Positions 16,918 through 25,934 of a stretch of 64,000 nt of DNA are shown in pieces. Where the stretch lies: the NCBI GenBank assembly GCA_030827315.1, contig JAURER010000008.1:1-64000 (forward strand). Reading direction: 5' to 3'. Every line of letters begins with the position of its first letter. Position 1 is the stretch's first letter. This stretch comes from Gemmatimonadota bacterium (lineage in GTDB: Bacteria > Gemmatimonadota > Gemmatimonadetes > Longimicrobiales > Gaopeijiaceae). Below the pieces are notes generated by a model, which was given only the letters and a program-made list of their open reading frames with translations, did no database searches and had not been told where the DNA came from. A program made the position numbers and the translations under genes.

Positions 16918-18269
16918 TGGAGCCCGATGGCGATCGCGACCGCGATCGACACGCCGCCGAGCGCCACGAGCGCCAGGTAGAGCGGGCCCGCGAAGCGCAT
17001 CCAGTGCTCGTAGCGCACGCCGGCCGAAGCGAGGATGGCCATGAGCGCCCCGTTGGTCGGCGTCACGATGTCGCACAGCCCCGCACCGTACTGGTACGCG
17101 AGGACGATCACCTGACGGGAGAGGCCGAGAAGATCGGCGAGCGGCACCAGCACGGGCATCGTCAGCACCGCCTGACCGCTGACGCTCGGAACCGGAACGT
17201 GGATGAGTGCCTGCCCGACGATCATCCCGAGGGCCGAGGCCAGACGGGGCAGGTCCTCGAGCGGCGTGAACATCGCATTGACGATCGTGTCGATGATCAA
17301 TCCCTGCTCGAGCACGGTCGAGATTGCGCGAGCGAAACCGATCAGGAGGGCGGCGTAGGCGAGCTCCCGGAAGCCCTTCACGTAGGCCTCCGCGGTGCCG
17401 GTCACGCCCATGCGCGAGACGAGCCCGACGAGAATGCCCATGATGAAGAAGGCCGCCGACATCTGATCGAAATCCCATCCCCAGGAGCGCAGCCCGACCA
17501 CCATGAGCCCGAAGGTGGCGGCCACCATGCCCAGCACGAGCCCGTCGCGCCCGGTCATCGGGTCGCCTTCACCCGCGGTCTCCACCGCACCCTGCGCCGC
17601 TCCCCGCGTCGCCTTCGCGTACCGCATCGTCGCCCCGATCCAGACCACGAGGGCCAGCACGAGGAACACGGTCCGGAAGAGGCCGCCGGAGAGGGGCTCC
17701 ACCTCGGCCGCCTTCTGAGCGATCTGCACCTGGAACGGATTGATGGGGCTGAACGCGGAACCGACGAACGCGGCGCCTGCGCTCATGGCCACTGCGACCA
17801 TCGGCGTGAATCCGAGGCGCGCGACGAGAAGCATCAGGACCGGGATGAGCGGGATGATCTCTTCCTGCATGTTCTGGACGACGCCGCCCGTGGCGAAGAA
17901 GAGCGACACCACCGGGACGATCAGGATGTCCCGCCCACGCAGGGCCCGGATGAGCGAGGGGATGGCCCGTCGGAGCGTGCCCGACTCGTCGACCACGGTG
18001 AAGGCGCCGCCGATGAGGAAGACCAGAAAGATGACCGCGCTGGCATCCGCCATCCCCATGGGCAGCGCGACCATCGCGTCGAAGAGGTTCACCGGGTCCG
18101 GGTCGACCGCGTGGTACGTGCCGGGGACCACGAGCGTGCGTGCCGTCGCGTCGTCGTAGCGCCGGTCGAACTCCCCGGCGGGGAGGACGTAGCTGGCGGC
18201 GGCGGCGAGGATCACGCAGCCGGTCAGCAGTACCAGGGGGTGGGGGACGCGCAGTCGCTTCTCGCTCAT
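16914..18269 (-). CDS. YfcC/DcuC-superfamily transporter
   Basis: Polytopic inner-membrane transporter, 451 aa, of the YfcC (C4-dicarboxylate/arginine-ornithine-type, ion transporter) superfamily. It opens with a short charged N-terminus then HPLVLLTGCVILAAAASYVLPAGEF, the family-typical first TM segment ending in PAGEF. Conserved loops include FATGGVVQNMQEEIIPLIPV and AFVGSAFSPINPFQVQIAQ, and the C-terminal half has the inverted-repeat counterpart LIHVPVPSVSGQAVLTMPVLVPLADLLG. About twelve hydrophobic segments are present. Substrate cannot be assigned; amino acids, peptides or dicarboxylates are all possible. It overlaps the upstream M28 peptidase gene by 4 bases (ATGA), hinting at uptake of peptidase products. 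Confidence 0.82.
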   Translation of the reverse strand: MSEKRLRVPHPLVLLTGCVILAAAASYVLPAGEFDRRYDDATARTLVVPGTYHAVDPDPVNLFDAMVALPMGMADASAVIFLVFLIGGAFTVVDESGTLRRAIPSLIRALRGRDILIVPVVSLFFATGGVVQNMQEEIIPLIPVLMLLVARLGFTPMVAVAMSAGAAFVGSAFSPINPFQVQIAQKAAEVEPLSGGLFRTVFLVLALVVWIGATMRYAKATRGAAQGAVETAGEGDPMTGRDGLVLGMVAATFGLMVVGLRSWGWDFDQMSAAFFIMGILVGLVSRMGVTGTAEAYVKGFRELAYAALLIGFARAISTVLEQGLIIDTIVNAMFTPLEDLPRLASALGMIVGQALIHVPVPSVSGQAVLTMPVLVPLADLLGLSRQVIVLAYQYGAGLCDIVTPTNGALMAILASAGVRYEHWMRFAGPLYLALVALGGVSIAVAIAIGLQ

Positions 18270-19219
18270 CGCGGAGCCTCGGGCGGGGGGAGGGGAAGCG
18301 CCGCGTCCAGGGCGCGCAGCGCGGCCAGCACGGTTCGGGCCGCGCCGACGAAGTCCGCGGGGTTCACCGCCTCGAAGTCGTCCGTGGGGCGGTGGTAGTC
18401 GGGGTGATCCTCGACGCCGAAGTAGACGAAGGGGATCCCCGCGGCGTGGAAGGCTCCGTGATCGGACTGCGTCGTCCAGTCGTCGCCTTCGGGGGCGTCG
18501 GGGCGGTCGTGGCCCAGGCGGAGCGCCAGAGGCGCCCGGTCCGCTACGCTCTCGAGCACGGGGCGGAGCGCCGGAGTGTGGAAGGCGCCGCCCGCCCAGA
18601 GGACCCCCTCGGCGCGGGCGACCATGTCGAGGTTCACGTTCAGGGCGATGTCGGCGAGCGGCACGGGCGGTTCCGCCACGAAGTGGCGCGCGCCCCTGAG
18701 GCCACCCTCTTCGGCGTCGAAGAGGACCAGGATCACGGGATGGTGCGCGGGCTCGGACCTCAGCACCCGCGCGATTTCGAGCGCCATGGCCGTGCCGGAC
18801 GCGTTGTCGTCCGCCCCGTTGTAGATCTGGCCGTCGCGGACCCCGACGTGGTCGTAATGTGCGGAGAGGACGATGTAGGGGGACGAAACCGCTCCGGGGA
18901 GGAGCGCCACGAGGTTCACGCCGGTCCCGCGGCCCTCGGGCAGTTCGAAGGCCGCGTCGAAGTTCGTCCCCAGGGGCTCGATGCGGGCCTCTGCCAGTCT
19001 CCCCGCGAGGAAGCGCCGTGCACGGGCTCCCCCCTCCGTTCCGGCCGCCCGACCCTCCATCGAGTCGTGCGCCAGCACGGACAGCGTCGTCAGGAGGCGG
19101 ACCGAGTCGAGCGCGACAACGGTCTGCGAAACGGTTTCGGCGTCACCACGGAGGCCGAGCGAGGCGCCGAGCACGGCGACGGAGCCGGTCACGACCAGCG
19201 CGAGGGTGCGGATTTTCAT
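18266..19219 (-). CDS. Secreted M28-family zinc aminopeptidase
   Basis: Peptidase family M28 enzyme, 317 aa, with an N-terminal signal segment (MKIRTLALVVTGSVAVLGASLG). All expected zinc ligands are visible: SAHYDHVG (His), NGADDNASG (bridging Asp), DAEEGGLRG (catalytic Glu and Glu ligand), LNVNLDMVAR (Asp) and the late FGVEDHPDYHRPTDDF (His). This marks an active di-zinc exopeptidase. It lacks an added PA domain, so is of the short type. First gene of an operon with the YfcC transporter (ATGA overlap) and MutT-like Nudix hydrolase. It probably trims peptides in the periplasm. Divergent from the Tat-exported MBL-fold protein at 19339. Confidence 0.9.
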   Translation of the reverse strand: MKIRTLALVVTGSVAVLGASLGLRGDAETVSQTVVALDSVRLLTTLSVLAHDSMEGRAAGTEGGARARRFLAGRLAEARIEPLGTNFDAAFELPEGRGTGVNLVALLPGAVSSPYIVLSAHYDHVGVRDGQIYNGADDNASGTAMALEIARVLRSEPAHHPVILVLFDAEEGGLRGARHFVAEPPVPLADIALNVNLDMVARAEGVLWAGGAFHTPALRPVLESVADRAPLALRLGHDRPDAPEGDDWTTQSDHGAFHAAGIPFVYFGVEDHPDYHRPTDDFEAVNPADFVGAARTVLAALRALDAALPLPPPEAPR

Positions 19220-19338
19220 GGCCGCCAGGTTGGCGTCGTCGCCGCAGATCCGCCAGCCCGGGTGGTGTCGGGTCGCCTTCCCGCGTTCTGCGGCGTAGCT
19301 TTTCGGAGCCTGGAAAACACCAGCGGAGATCGAACCGC

Positions 19339-20295
19339 GTGTGTGACGACCGACTCAGTCGACGTGACTTCGTCCGGACCTCGGCCTCGTGTGCGGCGCA
19401 CGTCGGCCTCATGTCGGTCTTTCCCTTCGCACGGGGTCGTGCCGCGTGGAGCGCGCAAGAGCGCTTCCCGGTCGTGTCCCGCGCGCCGTGGGGGCGCATC
19501 GAGCGCGTGGCCAATGGCATCTGGGCGCTCGTCTCCACCCCTCTCGAGGATCGCACCACGCTGTGCAACGGCGGCATCGTGGCCGGTCGCAACGGCGTCG
19601 TCGTCGTCGAGGCGTTCGGGTCCAACGAGGGTGCCCTGTGGATGGCCGAGGAAGCGACGCGCCTCGTCGGGCGTCCGCCGACGCACGTGGTGCTGACGCA
19701 CTACCACGGCGACCACACCGGGGGCCTGCGGGGGGCGCGGGCCACGGGGGCCCCGGCCGTCCTCGCGACCGGGAGCACCCGGGATGCGATTCGCGCCACC
19801 CGTGACGCTCCCGTCGAGATCCTGGATCGCGTGACGGTCCTCGACCACATCCGGCCCACGGAGATCGACCTCGGAGACCGCTCTCTCATCGTCGTTCCGC
19901 GTCGGGGCCACACGGCCTCCGACGTCACCATCGAGGTGACGGACCCCGCCGTGGTCTTCTGCGGCGATCTCGTGTGGAACGGGATGTTCCCGAATTACGT
20001 CGACGCCAGCCCCTCGCGACTCTCGCAGGCCGTGCGCCTCCTGCGGGCCGGCAGCGCGTCCACCTTCGTGCCGGGGCACGGCGCCCTGGCCGGTCCCGAA
20101 GACGTCGACCGGTACATCGACCTGCTGGACGACGTGGAGGCCGCGGCGCGCCGCGCCATGGAGCGCGGACTCACCGCCGAGGAGGCGGGGGCCGAGTACC
20201 GGCTTCCCGCCGGGATGGCGCAGTGGGTGCTCTTCAACCCCGCCTATTTCGAGCGCGCCATCGGGGCGTGGATGGCGGAGTTCCGGAATCCGTGA
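19339..20295 (+). CDS. Tat-exported metallo-beta-lactamase-fold hydrolase
   Basis: MBL-fold metallohydrolase, about 318 aa. The ORF reaches back to 18859 antisense to the M28 gene, but a GTG at 19339 with a GGAG site 10 bases upstream gives VCDDRLSRRDFVRTSA, a Tat-like signal. Metal-binding motifs are complete: THYHGDHTGG (HxHxDH), RRGHTASDV (His), VVFCGDLVW (Asp) and VPGHGALAG (His). The order and spacing resemble the quinoprotein-relay/SoxH or MBL groups that hydrolyse small esters, lactones or thiol esters. Substrate not predictable. Residues 240-318 form a helical tail (EAAARRAMERGLTAEEAGAEY). It is divergent from the peptidase operon. Confidence 0.82.
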   Translation: MCDDRLSRRDFVRTSASCAAHVGLMSVFPFARGRAAWSAQERFPVVSRAPWGRIERVANGIWALVSTPLEDRTTLCNGGIVAGRNGVVVVEAFGSNEGALWMAEEATRLVGRPPTHVVLTHYHGDHTGGLRGARATGAPAVLATGSTRDAIRATRDAPVEILDRVTVLDHIRPTEIDLGDRSLIVVPRRGHTASDVTIEVTDPAVVFCGDLVWNGMFPNYVDASPSRLSQAVRLLRAGSASTFVPGHGALAGPEDVDRYIDLLDDVEAAARRAMERGLTAEEAGAEYRLPAGMAQWVLFNPAYFERAIGAWMAEFRNP

Positions 20296-20316
20296 GACGT
20301 CGAGCCGCCTCCGACC

Positions 20317-22824
20317 TCATCCCTCGTCGTTCTGAAGGATCGTGTCGATCCGGCTGATCACGTCGGCGAGGTGAGCGTCGGTAACCCGGTGCCGGATGCG
20401 CCGTGAGGCGCTCGAAACGTCAGCGCGGAGCTCGACGAGCTGGGCCCGGATCAACGGACGGATGTCGGAGCGGGAGAGGTCGGGCGCCGCTCCCTGGAAC
20501 GCGTTGCCCTGGGGCTGCTCCATCATGAGGGAGGCCATGCGCTCCAGCCACGCCCGCTGGAGTGCCCGCCGGTACCCGTCGATCGCGGCCGTGGCGTCGA
20601 GGTCCTTCCAGACCGCCTGGCGCACGTCGTCGAGGAACTCGACGAGCGGGTACGCGTTCGAGGGCTGCGTGGCCTCCATCTCCGACAGGATGTCCATGCG
20701 CCGCGCGTCGAGGAGGCGGTTGAGCACCGACGCCTGTCGGCGCTGGAGCGCGCGGAGGCCACCCTCTTCCGGACCGACGCGCGCGAGAATGGCCGGGTCG
20801 TTGAGCCATACGGGCGCGGCGAACACCTCGCGCTCCAGCCAGGCCATCGCCCGCTTCTGCGTCGTGCGCGGCACGACCTCGTAGACCGCGCCGTTCTGGT
20901 CGGACGTCTTGAGGTCGACATGAACGCCACCGACGACGGTCAGCACGTGCCCGACGTAGCGGTTCCACTGCGAGAGCGCTTCCTCGTAGATCTCCCTCAG
21001 GTCCGTGTAGTCCTCACCCGGACGCGTCGTCCATTCGACCAGGCTGGGTACGATCCGCCGGAGATTGTCCATGCCGTACGCGGACGCGCGTACCGCATCG
21101 TCGCCCATGTCCTCCGTCTGCGCGCGGGGATCGGTCACGCCGAGTCCCCCTTGCGGGAGGTACTTGAACATCCGGTCGTCCGCTCTCTCGACGATCCAGC
21201 GGTCGAGCGTCTCGTGCTCGGCCTCGGGCGTCGGGGCGTCCGGGATGAGTCGGTATCCCCAGTTCACCGAATGGAGGTCGTACGGTCCGATGCGTCGAAG
21301 GAAGTCCTCGGGCGCCAGACCATCGCCGGGCTGCGCGACGTAGTTCTGGCGGGCGTAGTCCATGATGGTGGGCGCCACACCCATCCTGCTCGCGAACGAC
21401 GCCGACCGGAGGGAGTCGACCGGGAACGCGGAGCTCGCCACCATATTGTGCGGGAGGCCGATGGCGTGACCGATCTCATGCGTGATGACCTGCTCCATCG
21501 CCTCCGCCATGAGCTCGTCGTCGATAGGCAGCGCCCTCGCGCCGGGGTTCGCCGCCCCGGTCTGGACCATCATCCAGTTCCGGTACGAGCGCATGTGGTT
21601 GTGGTACCAGACGATGTCGCTCTCGATGATCTCACCCGTGCGCGGATCCGAGGTGCTCGGCCCCTGGGCGTTGCGGGTCAGGCTCGCGGACCAGCGGACG
21701 ACGGAGTAGCGGACATCCTCGGGATCCCACTCCGGGTCCTCTTCGGGGCTCGGAGGGTCGAGTGCGCGTACGGCATTCCGAAAGCCTGCGGCCTCGAACG
21801 CCTCGTTCCAGTTCTCCACGCCCTGACGGACGGCTTCGCGCCACCGTTCCGGGGTCGCCGGGTCGATATACCACGTGATCGGCTTGACCGGTTCGACCAG
21901 CTCTCCGCGCGCGTACGCCGCGGTGTCGGACGGTTCCAGGCGCCAGCGGCGAATGAACGTCTCGGTGGCGGCCTTCTGCTCGTCGAGGCCGTAGTTGATG
22001 CGTTCGATGGTGAAATAGCCCACCCGGGCGTCGGCGTATCGCGGCCGCATCGGCTCGGCCGGCAGGAGGACCAGCGACTGCGCCATCTCCATCGAGACGG
22101 TATTCGCCTGCTCGTCGGACGGCGGCGCGCCGGCGTCGTAGGTGAGCGTGTGTCGAACGTTCACGTTGAGCGGATAGGAGCGCACTCGCCGGATGAAGCT
22201 CCGGTCGCCGTCGAGGCGCCGCACCTGGTACTCCCGGCGCTGCGATGCGCGCAGGCCCGAGATGGCCGGGGTGTCGCCCTCGAAGAAGTCCGTCAGGTCG
22301 ACGAGCGAAGCCGCGTCGGCCGCGTCCCGGCGCTCGATCTCGAACGACGCGAGGATCGGCGCGAAATAGTTGGACTCCACCGATGCGGCGATCGCCAGGG
22401 TATCCGCGGCCACGGCCTCGCCGGAGTACTTCCGGAGCAGGATTCGGTCGCCCTCGCGCTCGAATCGCACCATCTGTCGGTTGACCGCGGCGCCGGCCGG
22501 TAGGAACCCGCCCATCCCGGCCTGCACTCCGGCGACGCGGCTGATGAGGAGCATGTCGCGATCGAGGAGCGAGTCCGGGATGACGAAGCGGTACTCCGTG
22601 CCGTCGCGATAGACGGTGAACAGGCCCTCATCGGTCTCGTCGGCGTCCGCGACGATGTCGTCCCACGTCTCGCGGGCCTCGCGCGACCCTGAAGGCGCGG
22701 CCGGACGCGCCCCGTCCATGTCGGCGGGGGCCGGCATCTCCGCCGGGCCGGGAGCTCCGCACGCGGCGAGCAGGGTAAGGAGAACCAGCCGGAGGCAGCG
22801 CGCACGGCCAGGGAACGTCCACAT
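20317..22824 (-). CDS. Lipoprotein zinc metalloprotease (HExxH, DUF5117-type)
   Basis: Large zinc-dependent protease-like lipoprotein, 835 aa. The start is the ATG at 22824 with a GAGGA site 8 bases upstream. The signal ends LLTLLAACGAP, a lipobox with Cys22. An N-terminal DUF5118/DUF5117-like region contains SLLDRDMLLISRVAG and FEGDTPAISGLRASQRREYQVRRLDG. The catalytic motif VITHEIGHAIGLPHNM (HExxHxxGxxH, met-zincin style) lies near residues 450-460, followed by a Met-turn candidate and a long helical C-terminal domain. Such proteins are widespread in Bacteroidota and Gemmatimonadota, and their substrates are uncharacterised. Probably anchored facing the periplasm or the surface. It precedes no tightly linked gene. 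Confidence 0.85.
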   Translation of the reverse strand: MWTFPGRARCLRLVLLTLLAACGAPGPAEMPAPADMDGARPAAPSGSREARETWDDIVADADETDEGLFTVYRDGTEYRFVIPDSLLDRDMLLISRVAGVQAGMGGFLPAGAAVNRQMVRFEREGDRILLRKYSGEAVAADTLAIAASVESNYFAPILASFEIERRDAADAASLVDLTDFFEGDTPAISGLRASQRREYQVRRLDGDRSFIRRVRSYPLNVNVRHTLTYDAGAPPSDEQANTVSMEMAQSLVLLPAEPMRPRYADARVGYFTIERINYGLDEQKAATETFIRRWRLEPSDTAAYARGELVEPVKPITWYIDPATPERWREAVRQGVENWNEAFEAAGFRNAVRALDPPSPEEDPEWDPEDVRYSVVRWSASLTRNAQGPSTSDPRTGEIIESDIVWYHNHMRSYRNWMMVQTGAANPGARALPIDDELMAEAMEQVITHEIGHAIGLPHNMVASSAFPVDSLRSASFASRMGVAPTIMDYARQNYVAQPGDGLAPEDFLRRIGPYDLHSVNWGYRLIPDAPTPEAEHETLDRWIVERADDRMFKYLPQGGLGVTDPRAQTEDMGDDAVRASAYGMDNLRRIVPSLVEWTTRPGEDYTDLREIYEEALSQWNRYVGHVLTVVGGVHVDLKTSDQNGAVYEVVPRTTQKRAMAWLEREVFAAPVWLNDPAILARVGPEEGGLRALQRRQASVLNRLLDARRMDILSEMEATQPSNAYPLVEFLDDVRQAVWKDLDATAAIDGYRRALQRAWLERMASLMMEQPQGNAFQGAAPDLSRSDIRPLIRAQLVELRADVSSASRRIRHRVTDAHLADVISRIDTILQNDEG

Positions 22825-22858
22825 CGTCGGGAGTCCTCGATTGGGCCCTCGACGCCCC

Positions 22859-22881
22859 CCACCGACGGCGTCAGTCGGTGG
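22859..22881 (-). terminator. Hairpin overlapping the YbaN stop codon
   Basis: An 8-bp inverted repeat (CCACCGAC / GTCGGTGG) with a 7-base loop surrounds the minus-strand stop at 22871-22873. It is positioned to end the YbaN transcript before the protease gene. It has no clear U-tract, so it is a moderate terminator candidate. Confidence 0.4.
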
Positions 22882-23320
22882 CGGAAGCCCGAGGAGGTGT
22901 GGGGAGGGAGTAGAGGTGCGCCGTCACCGCGACGGCCACGAGGAGCAGCAGCGCGACGGCCCAGAGCCGGCTCGCCAGGAGGAAGCCGGAGACCGCGATG
23001 AAGGCCCAGAGCGTCACGACCGAGGTCATGCGCACGCGAGGCGAGATCACGCCGTACTCCCGATAGTCCCTGAGGTACCGCCCGAAGAGCCGGTTCTCGT
23101 GCAGCCAGCGCTCCGCTCGCCGGGAGCTGCGCGCGAAGCACCATCCCGCGAGCAAGAGGAAGCACGTGGTCGGCCAGAGCGGCACGAACATGCCGATCAC
23201 CCCCAGGGCCACGCTCACGGCGCCCACCGAGAAGTAGACACCCCTGCGCACGGGACCCGGGAGGGTGTCGACCGTGCGCTCGGCACGTTCGTGATCGATC
23301 GGACAGTCGGGTTGATGCAC
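22871..23320 (-). CDS. YbaN family (DUF454) inner-membrane protein
   Basis: A 149-aa membrane protein of the YbaN/DUF454 family, starting at a GTG. The diagnostic run is ALGVIGMFVPLWPTTCFLLLAGWCFARSSRRAERWL (residues about 38-74), matching the family pattern LGxxGxxxPxxPTTxFLLLAxxxFxRSS. It is followed by the W/Y-rich FGRYLRDYREYGVI segment. Two further TM segments fill the C-terminal 60 residues. The family's function is unknown. Its 5' neighbour is the acyl-CoA ligase gene 139 bases away, and no operon link is evident. Confidence 0.82.
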   Translation of the reverse strand: MHQPDCPIDHERAERTVDTLPGPVRRGVYFSVGAVSVALGVIGMFVPLWPTTCFLLLAGWCFARSSRRAERWLHENRLFGRYLRDYREYGVISPRVRMTSVVTLWAFIAVSGFLLASRLWAVALLLLVAVAVTAHLYSLPTPPRASATD

Positions 23321-23459
23321 GGGTTGGTCTGTCGCTGCGGGTCGGCGTCGATGCGCGCGTCGCGCACTCGGCAGACAATCTACAGGGGGCGGGCCGTGTC
23401 CGGTATCCGAGCCGGCCGCCTTGAGGACCGGGTCACCCGTGCCCGCGCCCCCACCCCCG

Positions 23460-25067
23460 TCAGCGGCTCCCGTATTCTTCCCGGAGCTTGCGCTTCTGGA
23501 CCTTGCCGGTGGCGCCCATTGGCAGGGCCTCGACGAAGATCACGTCGTCCGGCAGCTGCCATTTCGCCAGCGAGCCGGCCAGATGCTCCAGAATCTCGTC
23601 CTTCGTCGGAGGGGCGCCCGGCGCCGGGACCACGATCAGGAGCGGTCGCTCGCCCCACTTTTCGTCCGGAATCCCGATGACGGCGGCCATGGCCACGCCG
23701 GGGTGTCCCATGGCCGTGTTCTCCACGTCGATGGAACTGATCCACTCGCCCCCCGACTTGATGAGGTCCTTCGTGCGGTCGGTGATCCGGACGCACGCGT
23801 CGGGATCGATGGTGGCGACGTCTCCGGTGGGAAACCACCCGTCGGCGGTGAGGTGCTGCTCGTCGCTCTCGAAGTACCCGTCGACGATCCAGGGGCCGCG
23901 TACCTGCAACTCGCCGAACGCGACGCCGTCTCGGGGAAGGGTCGTACCGTCCGGGGCCACGATCTGGAGCTCGACCCCGTAGGGCGGGATTCCCTGCCGC
24001 GTCAGCAGCTGCGACCGCTCCTCCGCGGGCAGCGCCCGCTCCTCCGGAAGCAGGGTGTTCACGGATCCCAGCGGACTCGTCTCGGTCATCCCCCAGCCGT
24101 GCCTGAACTCGATGCCGAACTCGCCCTCCAGCGCGGCGATGAGCGAGCGGGGCGATGCCGCACCCCCGATGAGCACCATGCGCAGACCGCCGGGCGCCAG
24201 GCCACGCGCGCGCCAGTGGGCGACGAGGCCGAGGAAGACCGAGGGGACGCCCGCGCAGAACGTCACCCGCTCCGAGTCAAGCAGTTCGCTGAGGCTCTCC
24301 GGGTCCAGCTTGGGCCCCGGCATGACCATCGCGGCCCCGGTGGCGGCCGCCGCGTAGGGCAGGCCCCAGGCGCACACGTGGAACATCGGCACGATGGGCA
24401 GGACGGAGACGGACCGACTCATTCCGAAGACGTCGGGCGTGGAGACGCCGAGCGCGTGCAGCACGGTCGACCGATGGCTGTACAGGACGCCCTTCGGGTT
24501 GCCGGTCGTTCCCGACGTGTAGCAGAGCGCGGCCGCAGCCGTCTCGTCGAGGATGGGCCACTCGAAGTCGTCGCTCCCGGCGAGGAAGTCCTCGTACGCC
24601 ACTGCGTTCGTGAGCGAAGTCACGGGCATGTGTGCCGCGTCGGTCATGATCACGACCTTTTCGACGCATCCGAGCTGGTCTGCCACCGCCTCCACGAGCG
24701 GAACGAAGGTGAGGTCGACGAAGAGGATGCGGTCTTGCGCGTGCGTCACGATGTAGACGAGCTGCGTCGGATGGAGCCGGGGGTTCAGCGTGTGGCAGAC
24801 CGCACCCATGCCCGAGACGCCGTAGTAGATCTCGAGGTGGCGGTGCGTGTTCCAGGCAATGGTGCCGACGCGGTCGCCTTCGGCGATTCCGTGGGAGCGG
24901 AGCGCCTTCGCCAGGCGCCGGGAGCGCGATCGCACCGCGCCCCAGGTGGTCCGGTGGATCGGCCCCTCGACGGTGCGCGCGACGATTTCCCGGGACGCGT
25001 GCACGCGTCCGGCGTGCTCGATGAGGGACGATACGAGGAGGGGCGTCTCCATCATGCGACCGCGCAT
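23460..25067 (-). CDS. Medium/long-chain fatty acyl-CoA synthetase
   Basis: ANL-superfamily acyl-CoA ligase, 535 aa. It activates a fatty acid to the acyl-AMP and then to acyl-CoA. The start ATG at 25067 has AGGAG 6 bases upstream. Motifs: the AMP-binding loop CYTSGTTGNPKGVLYSH (near 184-200), HGWGMTETSP (A5), GWFPTGDVATID (A7) and hinge region RITDRTKDLIKSGGEWISS (A8). The catalytic lysine is in GATGKVQKRKL (A10). N-terminal SLIEHAGRVHASREIV and overall sequence fit the AlkK/FadD-like long-chain group rather than acetyl-CoA synthetases. Cytoplasmic. No beta-oxidation genes are adjacent. It is divergent from the creatininase-family gene. Confidence 0.88.
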   Translation of the reverse strand: MRGRMMETPLLVSSLIEHAGRVHASREIVARTVEGPIHRTTWGAVRSRSRRLAKALRSHGIAEGDRVGTIAWNTHRHLEIYYGVSGMGAVCHTLNPRLHPTQLVYIVTHAQDRILFVDLTFVPLVEAVADQLGCVEKVVIMTDAAHMPVTSLTNAVAYEDFLAGSDDFEWPILDETAAAALCYTSGTTGNPKGVLYSHRSTVLHALGVSTPDVFGMSRSVSVLPIVPMFHVCAWGLPYAAAATGAAMVMPGPKLDPESLSELLDSERVTFCAGVPSVFLGLVAHWRARGLAPGGLRMVLIGGAASPRSLIAALEGEFGIEFRHGWGMTETSPLGSVNTLLPEERALPAEERSQLLTRQGIPPYGVELQIVAPDGTTLPRDGVAFGELQVRGPWIVDGYFESDEQHLTADGWFPTGDVATIDPDACVRITDRTKDLIKSGGEWISSIDVENTAMGHPGVAMAAVIGIPDEKWGERPLLIVVPAPGAPPTKDEILEHLAGSLAKWQLPDDVIFVEALPMGATGKVQKRKLREEYGSR

Positions 25068-25156
25068 TCGGGACTCCTGTGACGGGCGGGAGCGAACGGA
25101 ATTCCGGTGCCGGGCGAAGCTATGCGCCGTCGTGTGCAGGGGCTACACTACCGACC

Positions 25157-25912
25157 ATGGACGAGACGCTGCTCCTCGAAGAGATGACGTGGCCCGAGGT
25201 CGGCGAGGCGATCGCCGCGGGTCGCACGACGGTCGTGATCGCCGTGGGCGCCGTCGAGCAGCACGGGCCTCATCTGCCCCTGCTGGTCGACGCCGTTCGC
25301 GGCGACCGCCTCGCCGTCGAAGTGGCGCGCCGGCTGGGCGACGCCCTGGTCGCGCCAACGATCCGCGTGGGGTGCTCGGAACACCACATGGGCTTTCCCG
25401 GCACGATCTCTCTACGCAGGAACACGCTCGAGGCGGTCTGTCTGGACTACGCCGTGAGCCTCGCGCGCCACGGCTTCACTCGCCTCTGCTTCGTGCCGTC
25501 TCACGGCGGCAACTTCGCGCCTCTGGCCGAGATGCTGCCCGACCTTCGCGCCGCCGTGGCACCGGCCTGCCGGGTCGACGCGTACACCGACCTCGTGGGC
25601 TTCATGGTTTTCTGGCGCGCCGCGGTGGCGGAACACGCCCCGGACCTCGTGCGGCGCGTGGGCGGGCACGCCGACATCGCGGAGACCGCGGAGATCCTCT
25701 GCATCCGGCCCGACCTCGTGCGCTCGTCGCGCGCGGAGGAGGGGCACGTCCAGGAGTTCGACGAGGCGCTCATGGAGCGCATCTTCCGGGAGGGGTTCCG
25801 CGCCGTGACGCCGAATGGAGTGCTGGGTGACGCCCGTGGCGCGACCGAGGCCATCGGAGCCTCGTGCATCGCGCGCGCCGCCGAAGGTATCGCTCAGGCG
25901 CTGGGGCGCTGA
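25157..25912 (+). CDS. Creatininase-family amidohydrolase
   Basis: Creatininase/MftE-type metal-dependent amidase, about 251 aa. The ATG at 25157 is preferred over the tracked start at 25079. Metal and active-site motifs are complete: AVGAVEQHGPHLPLLVDAVRGD (Glu, His and Asp ligands, residues 32-55), the CSEHHMGFPGTIS segment, PSHGGNFAPL and DLVGF with an Asp/Glu set, and a GGHADIAETAEIL stretch that carries the last Glu. Members hydrolyse creatinine, guanidino or formamide groups, or peptide amides in RiPP maturation. No radical-SAM or mycofactocin genes are here. It is followed 22 bases later by a glycosyltransferase-like gene, probably in one operon. Confidence 0.85.
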   Translation: MDETLLLEEMTWPEVGEAIAAGRTTVVIAVGAVEQHGPHLPLLVDAVRGDRLAVEVARRLGDALVAPTIRVGCSEHHMGFPGTISLRRNTLEAVCLDYAVSLARHGFTRLCFVPSHGGNFAPLAEMLPDLRAAVAPACRVDAYTDLVGFMVFWRAAVAEHAPDLVRRVGGHADIAETAEILCIRPDLVRSSRAEEGHVQEFDEALMERIFREGFRAVTPNGVLGDARGATEAIGASCIARAAEGIAQALGR

Positions 25913-25934
25913 GCGCGCGGACGAGACGGGTCGG

